Part shown: positions 7,382 to 14,301 of the stretch, one piece after another | Layout of the letters: every line of letters starts with the position of its first letter | Position numbering within the stretch: position 1 is the first letter of the stretch | Source of the DNA: Candidatus Woesearchaeota archaeon | GTDB taxonomy: Archaea > Nanobdellota > Nanobdellia > Woesearchaeales > GCA-2686295 | Direction of reading: 5' to 3' | Assembly: GCA_002686295.1 (NCBI GenBank) | Contig: NZBB01000040.1 | Location: forward strand, 1-22,810 | DNA: 22,810 nucleotides | Notes under the pieces: model-generated | The model's input: the letters and a program-made list of their open reading frames with translations, nothing else | Told to the model about the DNA's origin: nothing | Database searches by the model: none | Translations under genes and position numbers: made by a program

Positions 7382-7906
7382 ATGGCAGAAAAAACAACTT
7401 TTGAAAGAATGTACAACGTTCCATTAAGAAAAGGATGGCTTAAAGTTCCAAAATATAAAAGATCAAAGAAAGCTGTAAAAACACTCAAAGAATTTTTAAT
7501 AAAACATATGAAATCAGAGAACATTAAGTTAGGAAAACAAGTTAATGAACATATTTGGAAGCATGGAATAAAAAATCCTCCACACCATGTAAAAATAACC
7601 GCTATAAAAGAAGAAGATGGAACAGTAAAAGCAGAACTTGAAGGATTTAAATTTAAAGAAGCAATAAAATCAAAGAAAAAAGAAGAAAAAGCAACTGGTT
7701 TAAAAGGAAAACTTCAAGATGCACTTGGAAAAGACGAAAAAAAGAGCGAAGAAAAAACTGAAGATGAAACTCCGAAAAAAGAAATCGAGGAGAAATCAAA
7801 ACCAATTGCAAAAAAAACAACAACTAAAAAAACTTCTAAACAAAAAACAACAAAAACTGCTAAAACTAAGAACACAACAAAAAAAACAGAAACTTCTAAA
7901 AAATAG
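7382..7906 (+). CDS. rpl31e: Ribosomal protein eL31 with Lys/Thr-rich C-terminal tail
   Basis: eL31 is a large-subunit protein close to the tunnel exit, where it contacts signal recognition particle and chaperones in related systems. Residues 1-92 match the family, with the N-terminal YNVPLRKGWL (11-20), KYKRSKKAVKTLKEFLIKH (24-42) and the strand NPPHHVKITAIKEEDGTVKA (65-84). From about residue 93 a tail of some 80 residues follows, first Lys/Glu-rich and then mostly Lys and Thr. Typical archaeal eL31 is 85-95 residues, so the tail nearly doubles the protein. It is the last gene of its operon. The expected next genes aIF6, prefoldin alpha and FtsY lie 3-6 kb away on the other strand. Confidence 0.95.
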   Translation: MAEKTTFERMYNVPLRKGWLKVPKYKRSKKAVKTLKEFLIKHMKSENIKLGKQVNEHIWKHGIKNPPHHVKITAIKEEDGTVKAELEGFKFKEAIKSKKKEEKATGLKGKLQDALGKDEKKSEEKTEDETPKKEIEEKSKPIAKKTTTKKTSKQKTTKTAKTKNTTKKTETSKK

Positions 7907-7914
7907 TTTAGTTT

Positions 7915-8217
7915 TTATTTACTTATAGATGAAAGCACTTTCTTTAAAGACAAATCAATAGCCACAAAAAGATTTCTCTCCACCAATTCAGAGGTATGAG
8001 GTTTTCCACCAGCCATTAATTTAGCATGTATTTCATATTTCTGACTCTTTGGAGTTTTATGCACAGCCTTCATAGTGACTGTCAAATTCTCAAAATTTTT
8101 AAGAACATCACTCATCTTACGAGCATAATTACCTACGACTTTTTTAACAACTATGAGCTCTGTATAGTCTAACTCTTTAAATCCTACAAGAATTATGTTT
8201 CCACCAAGTTCAATCAA
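7915..8217 (-). CDS. Small protein resembling ribosome hibernation factor HPF/RaiA
   Basis: The 100-residue protein has an apparent beta-alpha-beta-beta-beta-alpha pattern. The end of the sequence (KYEIHAKLMAGG, 60-71, then SELVERNLFVAIDLSLKKVL, 76-95) resembles the strand and final helix of the HPF/RaiA/S30AE family, which block the decoding centre of idle ribosomes. The N-terminal IELGGNIILVGF and LTVTMKAVHK also fit that fold. This is a pattern judgement, not a firm family match, and a generic RNA-binding alpha/beta protein is possible. The start is a TTG; GGGGTG lies 5 bases upstream and a TATA-like box (complement of about 8251-8263) predicts a short leader. It converges with eL31, 8 bases away. 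The neighbourhood of ribosomal genes would suit a ribosome-bound factor. Confidence 0.55.
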   Translation of the reverse strand: MIELGGNIILVGFKELDYTELIVVKKVVGNYARKMSDVLKNFENLTVTMKAVHKTPKSQKYEIHAKLMAGGKPHTSELVERNLFVAIDLSLKKVLSSISK

Positions 8218-8280
8218 TTCAACACCCCAACTTATTACTATAAGTTTAGATTTATAAATTTTTTGCTAAAACAATTTTAA

Positions 8281-8308
8281 AAGAAAAAAAATTAAAAGAA
8301 AAAAAACA
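8281..8308 (-). terminator. Oligo-T terminator of the HupE-like gene
   Basis: On the minus strand two runs of about eight T separated by CTTTTAA lie over and just past the stop codon of the HupE-like gene. Archaeal RNA polymerase terminates on such U-tracts without a hairpin. Confidence 0.5.
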
Positions 8309-9383
8309 ATCCAGTTATAAACCAAAAAATACCTAATGAAAATATTATTCCAGATGAAAAACTTTTAAAACTATTAAACCAAGAATATTTTTTAAAATAC
8401 AACATCATTGGAATTATTAAACCAACTATTGCTAACTGACCAATCTCAACACCAACATTAAATGACAACAATGAAATAATTTCAAAACCTTTTGGTAATC
8501 CTATTTCTTTTAATACAGCTGAGAATCCAAAACCATGAAATAAACCAAAAATAAAAGCTATCGCCCAGCGTTTTTTTATCTTTTTGGAATATAAGTTCTC
8601 AAAACCAATATATGCTATGCTTAAAGCAATTATTAGTTCTGCAATGCTTTGTTGAATAACTATTATGTCCAACGCAGATAAAATTAATGTTATGCTATGG
8701 GCGATTGTAAAAGCAGTAACAATTTTTACTGCCTGTTTAAAGCTCAATATTATAATCACTATGCCAATAATGAAAGCTATATGATCATAACCAATAAAAA
8801 TATGATGTATCCCTGTTTTTATGAAATTCAAAGCTCTAACAAAGTTTTTTGATTCTGATTGTTTTTCAAAAACGTTTTCTTCCAAGAAAACAGGTAAAAA
8901 AGTTTTTTCATTGTAATTCTTAACAAAATTAGTTGTTTCATTATTATAATAAACATCCATCATTAATATTTTAGGATAAGGATAATTTGAAAAAAGAGAT
9001 GTGGATATTTCAAAATATTCAACTTTCTCTTTGCAAACAGCATTAAAATAAATATTTATTGAAGACTGAGGATTAATATTATAATTTTTATCCAGAATAA
9101 TTTTTTTCAATGAAGAATGACAAATTCTATTCTCATCAGAGATAATTAAGTTTTCATCAAAATAATCTCTTATTAACTGCACATCAATCTCTTCCTTGTT
9201 CAACTCTTCAACACTTTCAAGGCCAACAATACTTACTAAGTGTAAAGAAGAAAACTTAATACTATAATTGATGTGATCATCAACTACAAACATTTCAGAA
9301 TAAACAACATCCAAAGGATGAGCATATGATAATAATGGTAATAAAAGAAATAGGAATGTTATTAAAAAAGGTTTTCTAAACAT
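8292..9383 (-). CDS. HupE/UreJ-like membrane protein with exported N-terminal domain
   Basis: The 363-residue protein begins with a signal-peptide-like segment (residues 1-21, ending SYAHP) followed by an extracytoplasmic domain of about 160 residues with two cysteines (Cys88, Cys117) that could form a disulfide. The C-terminal half (about 185-363) has the HupE/UreJ type 2 membrane domain with repeated His motifs: GIHHIFIGYDHIAF (191-204), FTIAHSITL (225-233) and FGLFHGFGF (279-287). HupE and UreJ proteins are nickel-linked transporters or chaperone-like factors in bacteria. The substrate of the type 2 group is not established, so a metal role is an inference from the histidines. A TATA-like box (complement of about 9404-9413) lies 26 bases before the ATG, fitting leaderless expression. 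No hydrogenase or urease gene is in the window. Confidence 0.87.
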   Translation of the reverse strand: MFRKPFLITFLFLLLPLLSYAHPLDVVYSEMFVVDDHINYSIKFSSLHLVSIVGLESVEELNKEEIDVQLIRDYFDENLIISDENRICHSSLKKIILDKNYNINPQSSINIYFNAVCKEKVEYFEISTSLFSNYPYPKILMMDVYYNNETTNFVKNYNEKTFLPVFLEENVFEKQSESKNFVRALNFIKTGIHHIFIGYDHIAFIIGIVIIILSFKQAVKIVTAFTIAHSITLILSALDIIVIQQSIAELIIALSIAYIGFENLYSKKIKKRWAIAFIFGLFHGFGFSAVLKEIGLPKGFEIISLLSFNVGVEIGQLAIVGLIIPMMLYFKKYSWFNSFKSFSSGIIFSLGIFWFITGLFFFF

Positions 9384-9460
9384 AAAACAAAGAAAATAAA
9401 ATATCTATATAAAACTTAGCAAGTGAATTATTCCTTTCAGAATATTTTTGTCAAGAACTT

Positions 9461-9470
9461 TTATATAAGG
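9461..9470 (+). promoter_or_regulatory. TATA box of the metK operon
   Basis: TTATATAAGG lies about 26 bases before the ATG at 9491, so the first gene of the metK pair is predicted to be leaderless while metK itself has a strong Shine-Dalgarno site. Confidence 0.55.
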
Positions 9471-9490
9471 TTTATTTGTTTCTTTGAAGA

Positions 9491-9847
9491 ATGAAACTTA
9501 GCTTGCTTGAAAATGAAGTGAAAAAAGCAGTAGATAATGGGGAATTTGAATACTTTGCAAGTGAATATATGAATGGTTCTTCAGAAATAGATCCTATTCT
9601 TAAGAATTGTCGTCTTTCAGGCATATGGCTTGCAGTGCATAACAACATTGGAAAAATAAGATATAGTGCATTGAAAACTGCTTATGGAAATAGAAAAAGT
9701 TTTCAACTACATGGATTAGAATCATTAACAAGCAAAGAAGCAAATCCTATAAATCAAAAAATAACTCATCTTACAAAACCATTTTATGAAGCATATAATG
9801 TTCTTTCAGATTACAAAAATCAGGAATTTAAGGAGGCAAAAGTATGA
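9491..9847 (+). CDS. Unknown protein translationally coupled to metK
   Basis: I do not recognise this 118-residue protein. It looks soluble and mixed alpha/beta, with one cysteine (about residue 40) in a segment CRLSGIWLAVHNNIG (40-54) that has a more conserved look than the rest, followed by a basic stretch KIRYSALKTAYGNRKS. The C-terminal third is helical (THLTKPFYEAYNVLSDYK, about 92-109). The stop overlaps the metK start in an ATGA junction. The last codons also contain the AGGAGG ribosome binding site of metK, so expression of the two is tied together. A role linked to S-adenosylmethionine supply or to its regulation is possible, but rests only on position. It could equally be a carrier ORF whose translation opens the metK start. 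Confidence 0.75.
   Translation: MKLSLLENEVKKAVDNGEFEYFASEYMNGSSEIDPILKNCRLSGIWLAVHNNIGKIRYSALKTAYGNRKSFQLHGLESLTSKEANPINQKITHLTKPFYEAYNVLSDYKNQEFKEAKV
9831..9836 (+). promoter_or_regulatory. Strong Shine-Dalgarno of metK inside the upstream gene
   Basis: AGGAGG lies 7 bases before the metK ATG at 9844 and inside the last codons of the upstream gene. It fixes the metK start and supports translational coupling through the ATGA overlap. Confidence 0.8.
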
Positions 9848-11064
9848 ACAAACAAGGAAAATATTTATTTACAAGCGAAAGCGTGGGTGCTGGGCACCCT
9901 GACAAAATGTGCGACCAAATTAGCGATGCAATATTGGATGCTGCTTTAAGTGATGATCCAGATTCAAGAGTTGCAATTGAAACCCTAACAAAAACAGGCT
10001 TTGTAATTGTAGCAGGAGAATTAACAACAAAAACTTATATTGATGTGCAGAAAGTCGTAAGAGATACTATTAGAGATATTGGCTATGATGATCCTGATTA
10101 TGGATTTGATTGTGATGGTTGCGGAGTGTTGAATGCTATTTCAGAACAAAGTCCAAATATTTCACAAGGAGTTACATCAGGAAAAGGACTTCATAAAGAA
10201 CAAGGAGCAGGAGACCAAGGATTAATGTTTGGATTTGCAACAAATGAGACTCCTGAATTAATGCCACTACCAATAATTATAGCTCATAAACTGACAAAAA
10301 AATTATCTGTTGTTAGAAAATCAAGAAAACTCAAATATTTAAGACCAGACACAAAAAGCCAGGTAACTGTAGAGTATTACAATGGACAACCAAAAAGAGT
10401 AGATACAGTTGTTATTGCAACTCAGCATTCTCCAAAAGTGAAACATTCAACTATTGTAAAGGATGTCATAAAATATGTAATAAAACCAATTTGCGGAAAA
10501 TGGATTGACAAAAAAACAAAAATTCATGTGAATGCAACAGGCGCTTTTGTAGTAGGAGGACCTGTCGCAGATGCAGGTGTTACAGGAAGAAAGATAATTG
10601 TAGATACATACGGCGGTCATGGAAGTCATGGAGGAGGAGCTTTTTCAGGAAAAGACCCTTCAAAAGTTGATAGATCTGCATCATATGCAGCCAGATACAT
10701 TGCAAAGAACATTGTCGCAACAAAACTGGCAGATAAATGCGAAGTGCAATTAGCTTATGCAATTGGAGTTGCACAACCAGTTTCAGTGCTAGTTCATACA
10801 TTTGGAACTAATAAAATCCCAGAAAGAGAAATAAGCAGGATAGTTGTCAAACATTTTCCTTTGAAACCAGCAGATATAATTAGACATTTAAAACTAAAAA
10901 GACCTATTTATAGAAAGACTGCTGCTTATGGACATTTTGGAAGAAACGACTCTGATTTTACATGGGAGAAACTCGATAAAGTTGAAGTTCTCAGAAAAGA
11001 ATGTGAAGATCACTTCCAGAAGCCAGAATTTGAAGGAATAAATGTTCCATTGGATGGAATGTAG
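9844..11064 (+). CDS. metK: S-adenosylmethionine synthetase, bacterial/eukaryotic type
   Basis: MetK joins ATP and methionine to make S-adenosylmethionine, the methyl donor for RNA and protein methylation. The 406-residue protein carries the classical motifs: SESVGAGHPDK (11-21; catalytic His18), the central GAGDQGLMFGFATNE (121-135), GGPVADAGVTGRKIIVDTYGG (238-258) and the P-loop-like HGGGAFSGKDPSKVDRSA (262-279). The stretch before it reads GHGSHGGG, closer to the eukaryotic GWGAHGGG than to E. coli GMARHGGG, so the Arg of E. coli is missing. The end has YGHFGRND. Most archaea use a diverged archaeal-type enzyme, so this copy probably came by transfer or reflects the DPANN gene set. It is followed by an AT-rich spacer with a T-run and converges with ftsY. 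Confidence 0.96.
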   Translation: MNKQGKYLFTSESVGAGHPDKMCDQISDAILDAALSDDPDSRVAIETLTKTGFVIVAGELTTKTYIDVQKVVRDTIRDIGYDDPDYGFDCDGCGVLNAISEQSPNISQGVTSGKGLHKEQGAGDQGLMFGFATNETPELMPLPIIIAHKLTKKLSVVRKSRKLKYLRPDTKSQVTVEYYNGQPKRVDTVVIATQHSPKVKHSTIVKDVIKYVIKPICGKWIDKKTKIHVNATGAFVVGGPVADAGVTGRKIIVDTYGGHGSHGGGAFSGKDPSKVDRSASYAARYIAKNIVATKLADKCEVQLAYAIGVAQPVSVLVHTFGTNKIPEREISRIVVKHFPLKPADIIRHLKLKRPIYRKTAAYGHFGRNDSDFTWEKLDKVEVLRKECEDHFQKPEFEGINVPLDGM

Positions 11065-11078
11065 AGAATAATTTATTA

Positions 11079-11085
11079 TTTTTTT
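11079..11085 (+). terminator. T-tract after metK
   Basis: A run of seven T within an AT-only spacer, 15 bases after the metK stop, is a likely archaeal U-tract terminator. The convergent ftsY gene ends 25 bases further on. Confidence 0.4.
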
Positions 11086-11109
11086 ATTATTATAATCTTA
11101 GAATTGTTT

Positions 11110-12369
11110 TTATAAACCAAGATTCTTAATCATAATATTTTTATTAAACTTCTTTAAATCATCATAATTCTGTCCTGTTCCCAGGTAGAGAATTGGCTTT
11201 TTTGTTATGTAAGAAACAGATATTGCTGCTCCTCCTTTCTCATCAACATCTGCTTTTGCCAAGATTATTGCATCTATTCCAACAATTTCATCATAAACCT
11301 TTGCCTGCTCAACACAATCATTTCCGGTAATGCTTTCTCCAACAAATATTTTAAGGTCTGGTTTATTAACTCTTATTATCTTTTTAAGTTCCTCCATCAA
11401 ATTTGTATTGCTATGAAGTCTGCCGGCTGTATCTATCATTACAACATCTAAACCTTTTGCTTTTGCATGTTCTATAGCATCAAAAGCTACCGCTGCAGGA
11501 TCTGCATTGTAATCATGCTTTATCATCTTCACACCAAGCTTATCTGCATGTACTTCTAATTGATGTATAGCTGCAGCTCTGAAGGTGTCTGAAGCTGCAA
11601 ACGCAACTTTTAGATTATTATTCTTGAAAAGACTCGCGGTTTTTGCCATAGTAGTTGTTTTTCCAGAACCATTTATTCCTATGAATGCTATAACAAAAGG
11701 TTTTTTCTTCTTAACCTTTTTAATCAAGTCAAAGCTTTCAACACTCAAAACTTCTTCTATTGATTTCTTGAGAGTTTCGTTTATTAATTCTTCAACCCCT
11801 TTCCTATATATTTTTCCTGTTGTCAACTCTTCTTTCAAATCTTTTTTTATCTTATCAATTACTTCTACAGCAACATTATTTTCCAAAAGAGTCACTTCTA
11901 ATTGCCAGAACAAGTCTTCGAATCTTTCTTCTGATAAATCAAACTTAGTTATTTTCTCAGTTATTTTTTTGAAAACACTTACTCCTTTTTTAGAATCTTT
12001 TTCCTCTTTTTTATTTGTTAGTTCTTCTTCAATATTTTCTTTTTCAGAGTCTTCTTTTTTCTTAAAAATTTTTTTAAAGAATGATTCTTTTTCTTCTTCA
12101 GGAATTTCTTTATCTGCGTTTTCTTCTACTTTTTTTTCTTCCTCTTTTTTTTCAATTTTTATTTCTTTCTTTAGAACTTCTTTCTTAGTTTCTTTCTTTT
12201 CTTTTTTCTTTTTTGTAGAAACGTTCGTTTTTGTTGTCTCTTTCTTCTTTGAAATAGTATTTACCTTATTAGTGTTTATTTTTACCTCTTTGGTCTCTAC
12301 TTCTTCCTCTACCCCTTTCTTTATAGAATCAACAACTCCTTTCAGTTTGTCTTTAAAGAATTTAAACAT
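11110..12369 (-). CDS. ftsY: Signal recognition particle receptor FtsY
   Basis: FtsY is the GTPase that receives the SRP-ribosome complex at the membrane. The NG domain covers about residues 130-419: P-loop GINGSGKTTT (231-240), DTFRAAAIHQLE (261-272), DTAGR (313-317), GESITGNDCVEQA (344-356), the G4 element AKADVDEKGGA (371-381; Ala replaces the usual Thr of TKAD) and the closing YLGTGQNYDDL (395-405). The first 130 residues are a low-complexity Lys/Glu linker. It contains two basic aromatic patches, at the very N-terminus (FKFFKDKLK) and at 97-105 (FFKKIFKKK), probably amphipathic membrane contacts. A TATA-like box (complement of about 12391-12401) sits 26 bases before the ATG, so ftsY may have its own leaderless promoter besides read-through from prefoldin, 34 bases upstream. 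Confidence 0.96.
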   Translation of the reverse strand: MFKFFKDKLKGVVDSIKKGVEEEVETKEVKINTNKVNTISKKKETTKTNVSTKKKKEKKETKKEVLKKEIKIEKKEEEKKVEENADKEIPEEEKESFFKKIFKKKEDSEKENIEEELTNKKEEKDSKKGVSVFKKITEKITKFDLSEERFEDLFWQLEVTLLENNVAVEVIDKIKKDLKEELTTGKIYRKGVEELINETLKKSIEEVLSVESFDLIKKVKKKKPFVIAFIGINGSGKTTTMAKTASLFKNNNLKVAFAASDTFRAAAIHQLEVHADKLGVKMIKHDYNADPAAVAFDAIEHAKAKGLDVVMIDTAGRLHSNTNLMEELKKIIRVNKPDLKIFVGESITGNDCVEQAKVYDEIVGIDAIILAKADVDEKGGAAISVSYITKKPILYLGTGQNYDDLKKFNKNIMIKNLGL

Positions 12370-12403
12370 CTTAGTTTTTAAAAGAATTATTCGTTTATAA
12401 AAG

Positions 12404-12811
12404 TTATTGTGTTGAATTCTTTTGAATTTGTTCTAAACGAGCATAAATCTCGTTGTAATAACTCATTGTTTGTTTTCTATATTTCTCAAGTTCTTCTAAC
12501 TGTGTTTCAAGCATCTCTTTAGTTTCATCAACTGTTTTTGATACTACAACTTGTCCACCAACATTAACCTGTAAGTTTTTTGTATTTCTAAGAACTGCTT
12601 CGGCAAATATTCCATTACTCAATGAAGCTTTGATTTTATCTCCTTTTTTCAAAGATTTGAATTCTACCAAGGTTTTTATCATACTTTTTATTTCTATAAG
12701 ATTCTGTTCTATTGAATTTAAATTATTATTAAGATTTTGTATTTGTTGCTCTAAAAACTGATATTCCATCATTCTTTCTTTTTTAAGTTTTTCTTCAGTC
12801 ATTTTAAACAT
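12404..12811 (-). CDS. pfdA: Prefoldin alpha subunit
   Basis: Prefoldin is the hexameric chaperone that holds nascent chains in the ends of coiled-coil tentacles and hands them to the thermosome. The 135-residue protein has the alpha layout: an N-terminal coiled coil (about 5-50), two beta-hairpins with the family segments LSNGIFAEA (64-72) and NLQVNVGGQVVVSKT (79-93), and a C-terminal coiled coil (about 95-130). The ATG at 12811 overlaps the aIF6 stop by 8 bases; a second ATG three codons later (12802) would start just past the aIF6 stop and is equally plausible. In most archaea eL20/LX (rpl18a) lies between aIF6 and this gene; it is absent here. ftsY follows. Confidence 0.93.
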   Translation of the reverse strand: MFKMTEEKLKKERMMEYQFLEQQIQNLNNNLNSIEQNLIEIKSMIKTLVEFKSLKKGDKIKASLSNGIFAEAVLRNTKNLQVNVGGQVVVSKTVDETKEMLETQLEELEKYRKQTMSYYNEIYARLEQIQKNSTQ

Positions 12812-13475
12812 TAATAAATCCTAACCCTTCTTCAGCATTCATTACCTCTGCAGGACCTGAAGCATCACCAATAACCAAGCCATTGCTATTGCACAATAAT
12901 CCTGACTTCACATATGGAGAACCCATGTTAATAGTGCCTTTTAAGACCTCTATTTTAAGAACCTTTTTTATTAGTTTTAAATTTTCAACACTGGCATCTT
13001 TATGAATTATTGATTTCCCATTATTCACTATTATATCTGAACCTGGTGTTTCTGTATCTGCAATTTCTATTCTTTTTACAGGCACTTTAAAATATTCTTT
13101 GATTTTCTTTATTTCAACATCAGAAAAAGTATTATTCACTAATGCACCATGTTTACTTAATACAATATTATTCCCTAAACAAGTATGCTTTGACTTCAAA
13201 ACTTCAAATTTTATTTTAAGCTTTTTCAACTCTTCTAATTCATGCTCAAATGTAATATTTGGAATCAATATTTTTTCATCATTTCCAACAATAAAAACTC
13301 CTAAAAGAGATGTTCCGGCAATATTAAGTCTATGAACTGGCACTTCTAAAACTCTCTCAAGTTCTTTAACATCCTCTTCTTTTACTTCTAAACCTGCCAA
13401 ACAATATTTATCATTCGCAAAACAATACAAACCAACATTAGGATTCTTATTAAAATTTTTTAATATCGTCGTCAT
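12804..13475 (-). CDS. Translation initiation factor aIF6
   Basis: aIF6 binds the large subunit and prevents joining with the small one; it acts in late 50S/60S maturation. The 223-residue protein has the five-fold pentein layout, with repeated segments NPNVGLYCFANDKYCLAG (11-28), LNIAGTSLLGVFIVGNDEKI (54-73), HTCLGNNIVLSKHGALVNN (97-115), IEIADTETPGSDIIVNNGKS (136-155) and the closing GLLCNSNGLVIGDASGP (192-208). The length matches the family. A TATA-like element (complement of about 13499-13508) lies some 26 bases before the ATG, so this gene is probably the leaderless first gene of the aIF6-prefoldin-FtsY operon. Some of the canonical neighbours, eL31 and eL39, are 5 kb away on the other strand. 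Confidence 0.96.
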   Translation of the reverse strand: MTTILKNFNKNPNVGLYCFANDKYCLAGLEVKEEDVKELERVLEVPVHRLNIAGTSLLGVFIVGNDEKILIPNITFEHELEELKKLKIKFEVLKSKHTCLGNNIVLSKHGALVNNTFSDVEIKKIKEYFKVPVKRIEIADTETPGSDIIVNNGKSIIHKDASVENLKLIKKVLKIEVLKGTINMGSPYVKSGLLCNSNGLVIGDASGPAEVMNAEEGLGFINV

Positions 13476-13516
13476 ATAATTGAAAGAATAACTGATTGTT
13501 TTAAAAACTTATTGTC

Positions 13517-14248
13517 TTATTTCTTGTTCAACAAAACAGATATCTCGCCAAAATGTTCTTTCTGTTTAAGATCTATTTTTCCTTGAGTGTCAAGATGCAA
13601 TAAAGGTATAAAAGTAAAAACTTTATCTTCTTTTGAATCAGAAGGAATTAATTGCGAAAAAGAAAGAGTAGTTGTTGACTTTTTAAAGAAAGAAGCTATT
13701 TTTTCATATAAATCCTTTATTACAAGACCAATATCTTTTTGTTTTTTTGGAATTCCAACTTTTACTTCAGGAACAATATATTGTTTTCTTCTGTTCTCTA
13801 CTTCTAAAGCTTTCTCTAATGCCTCAACCAGGTCAAAAACAGACACTTTCCTTTTTCTTGGTTGTGGAGTTCTGGGAATTATTTTCGGTTTCTCATCATT
13901 CTCGTAAAATAAGTTTGAATCCGAGTCTTCTAATATTTCAGAAACTTCTTCTTCATCAGAAGAGGACAATAATGTGTCAAAAGCTGTTAAATCCTGATCC
14001 AACAAACGAGTTGATTTTATTTTTAAAAGCATTGAAGAAGCAAGAACTATCTTTCCTGAAATCCTAAAATCCATATTTTTTAACTCTTTCAAACGATCTA
14101 AGAACTTCTGTGTCATCAAAGATATATCAATATCCCATGGATTCATATCATCTGTTTTTACCAAATCATATATTATATTCTGCCATGTAAGCTCATCTTC
14201 CTGAAATAGAATTTTAAAAATCCTGTCATGTGGTTGTTGCTCAGTCAT
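13517..14248 (-). CDS. scpA: Segregation and condensation protein ScpA
   Basis: ScpA is the kleisin that bridges SMC heads and helps compact and segregate chromosomes. The N-terminal domain shows the family pattern LVKTDDMNPWDIDISLMTQKFLDRL (29-53), then MDFRISGKIVLASSMLLKIKS (59-79), which is the SMC-neck binding helix region. A poorly conserved acidic linker (about 90-120) is followed by a C-terminal winged-helix region (about 190-243, SFSQLIPS and FTFIPLLHLDTQGKIDL) expected to bind the SMC cap. The length of 243 fits. A TATA-like box (complement of about 14276-14284) sits about 30 bases before the ATG. No smc or scpB gene is in the window. The gene is read in the same direction as aIF6, 41 bases upstream of it. 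Confidence 0.93.
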   Translation of the reverse strand: MTEQQPHDRIFKILFQEDELTWQNIIYDLVKTDDMNPWDIDISLMTQKFLDRLKELKNMDFRISGKIVLASSMLLKIKSTRLLDQDLTAFDTLLSSSDEEEVSEILEDSDSNLFYENDEKPKIIPRTPQPRKRKVSVFDLVEALEKALEVENRRKQYIVPEVKVGIPKKQKDIGLVIKDLYEKIASFFKKSTTTLSFSQLIPSDSKEDKVFTFIPLLHLDTQGKIDLKQKEHFGEISVLLNKK

Positions 14249-14301
14249 CTGTAGTATAGAAATCTGATTATTTACTATATAAACTTTATGATTTCAAATC
14301 T

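Noticed and set aside
11585..12400. 271-codon plus-strand frame opposite ftsY
   Set aside because: It is the Ser/Phe-rich antisense of the Lys/Glu-rich FtsY linker, a common artefact of low-complexity AT-rich coding sequence.
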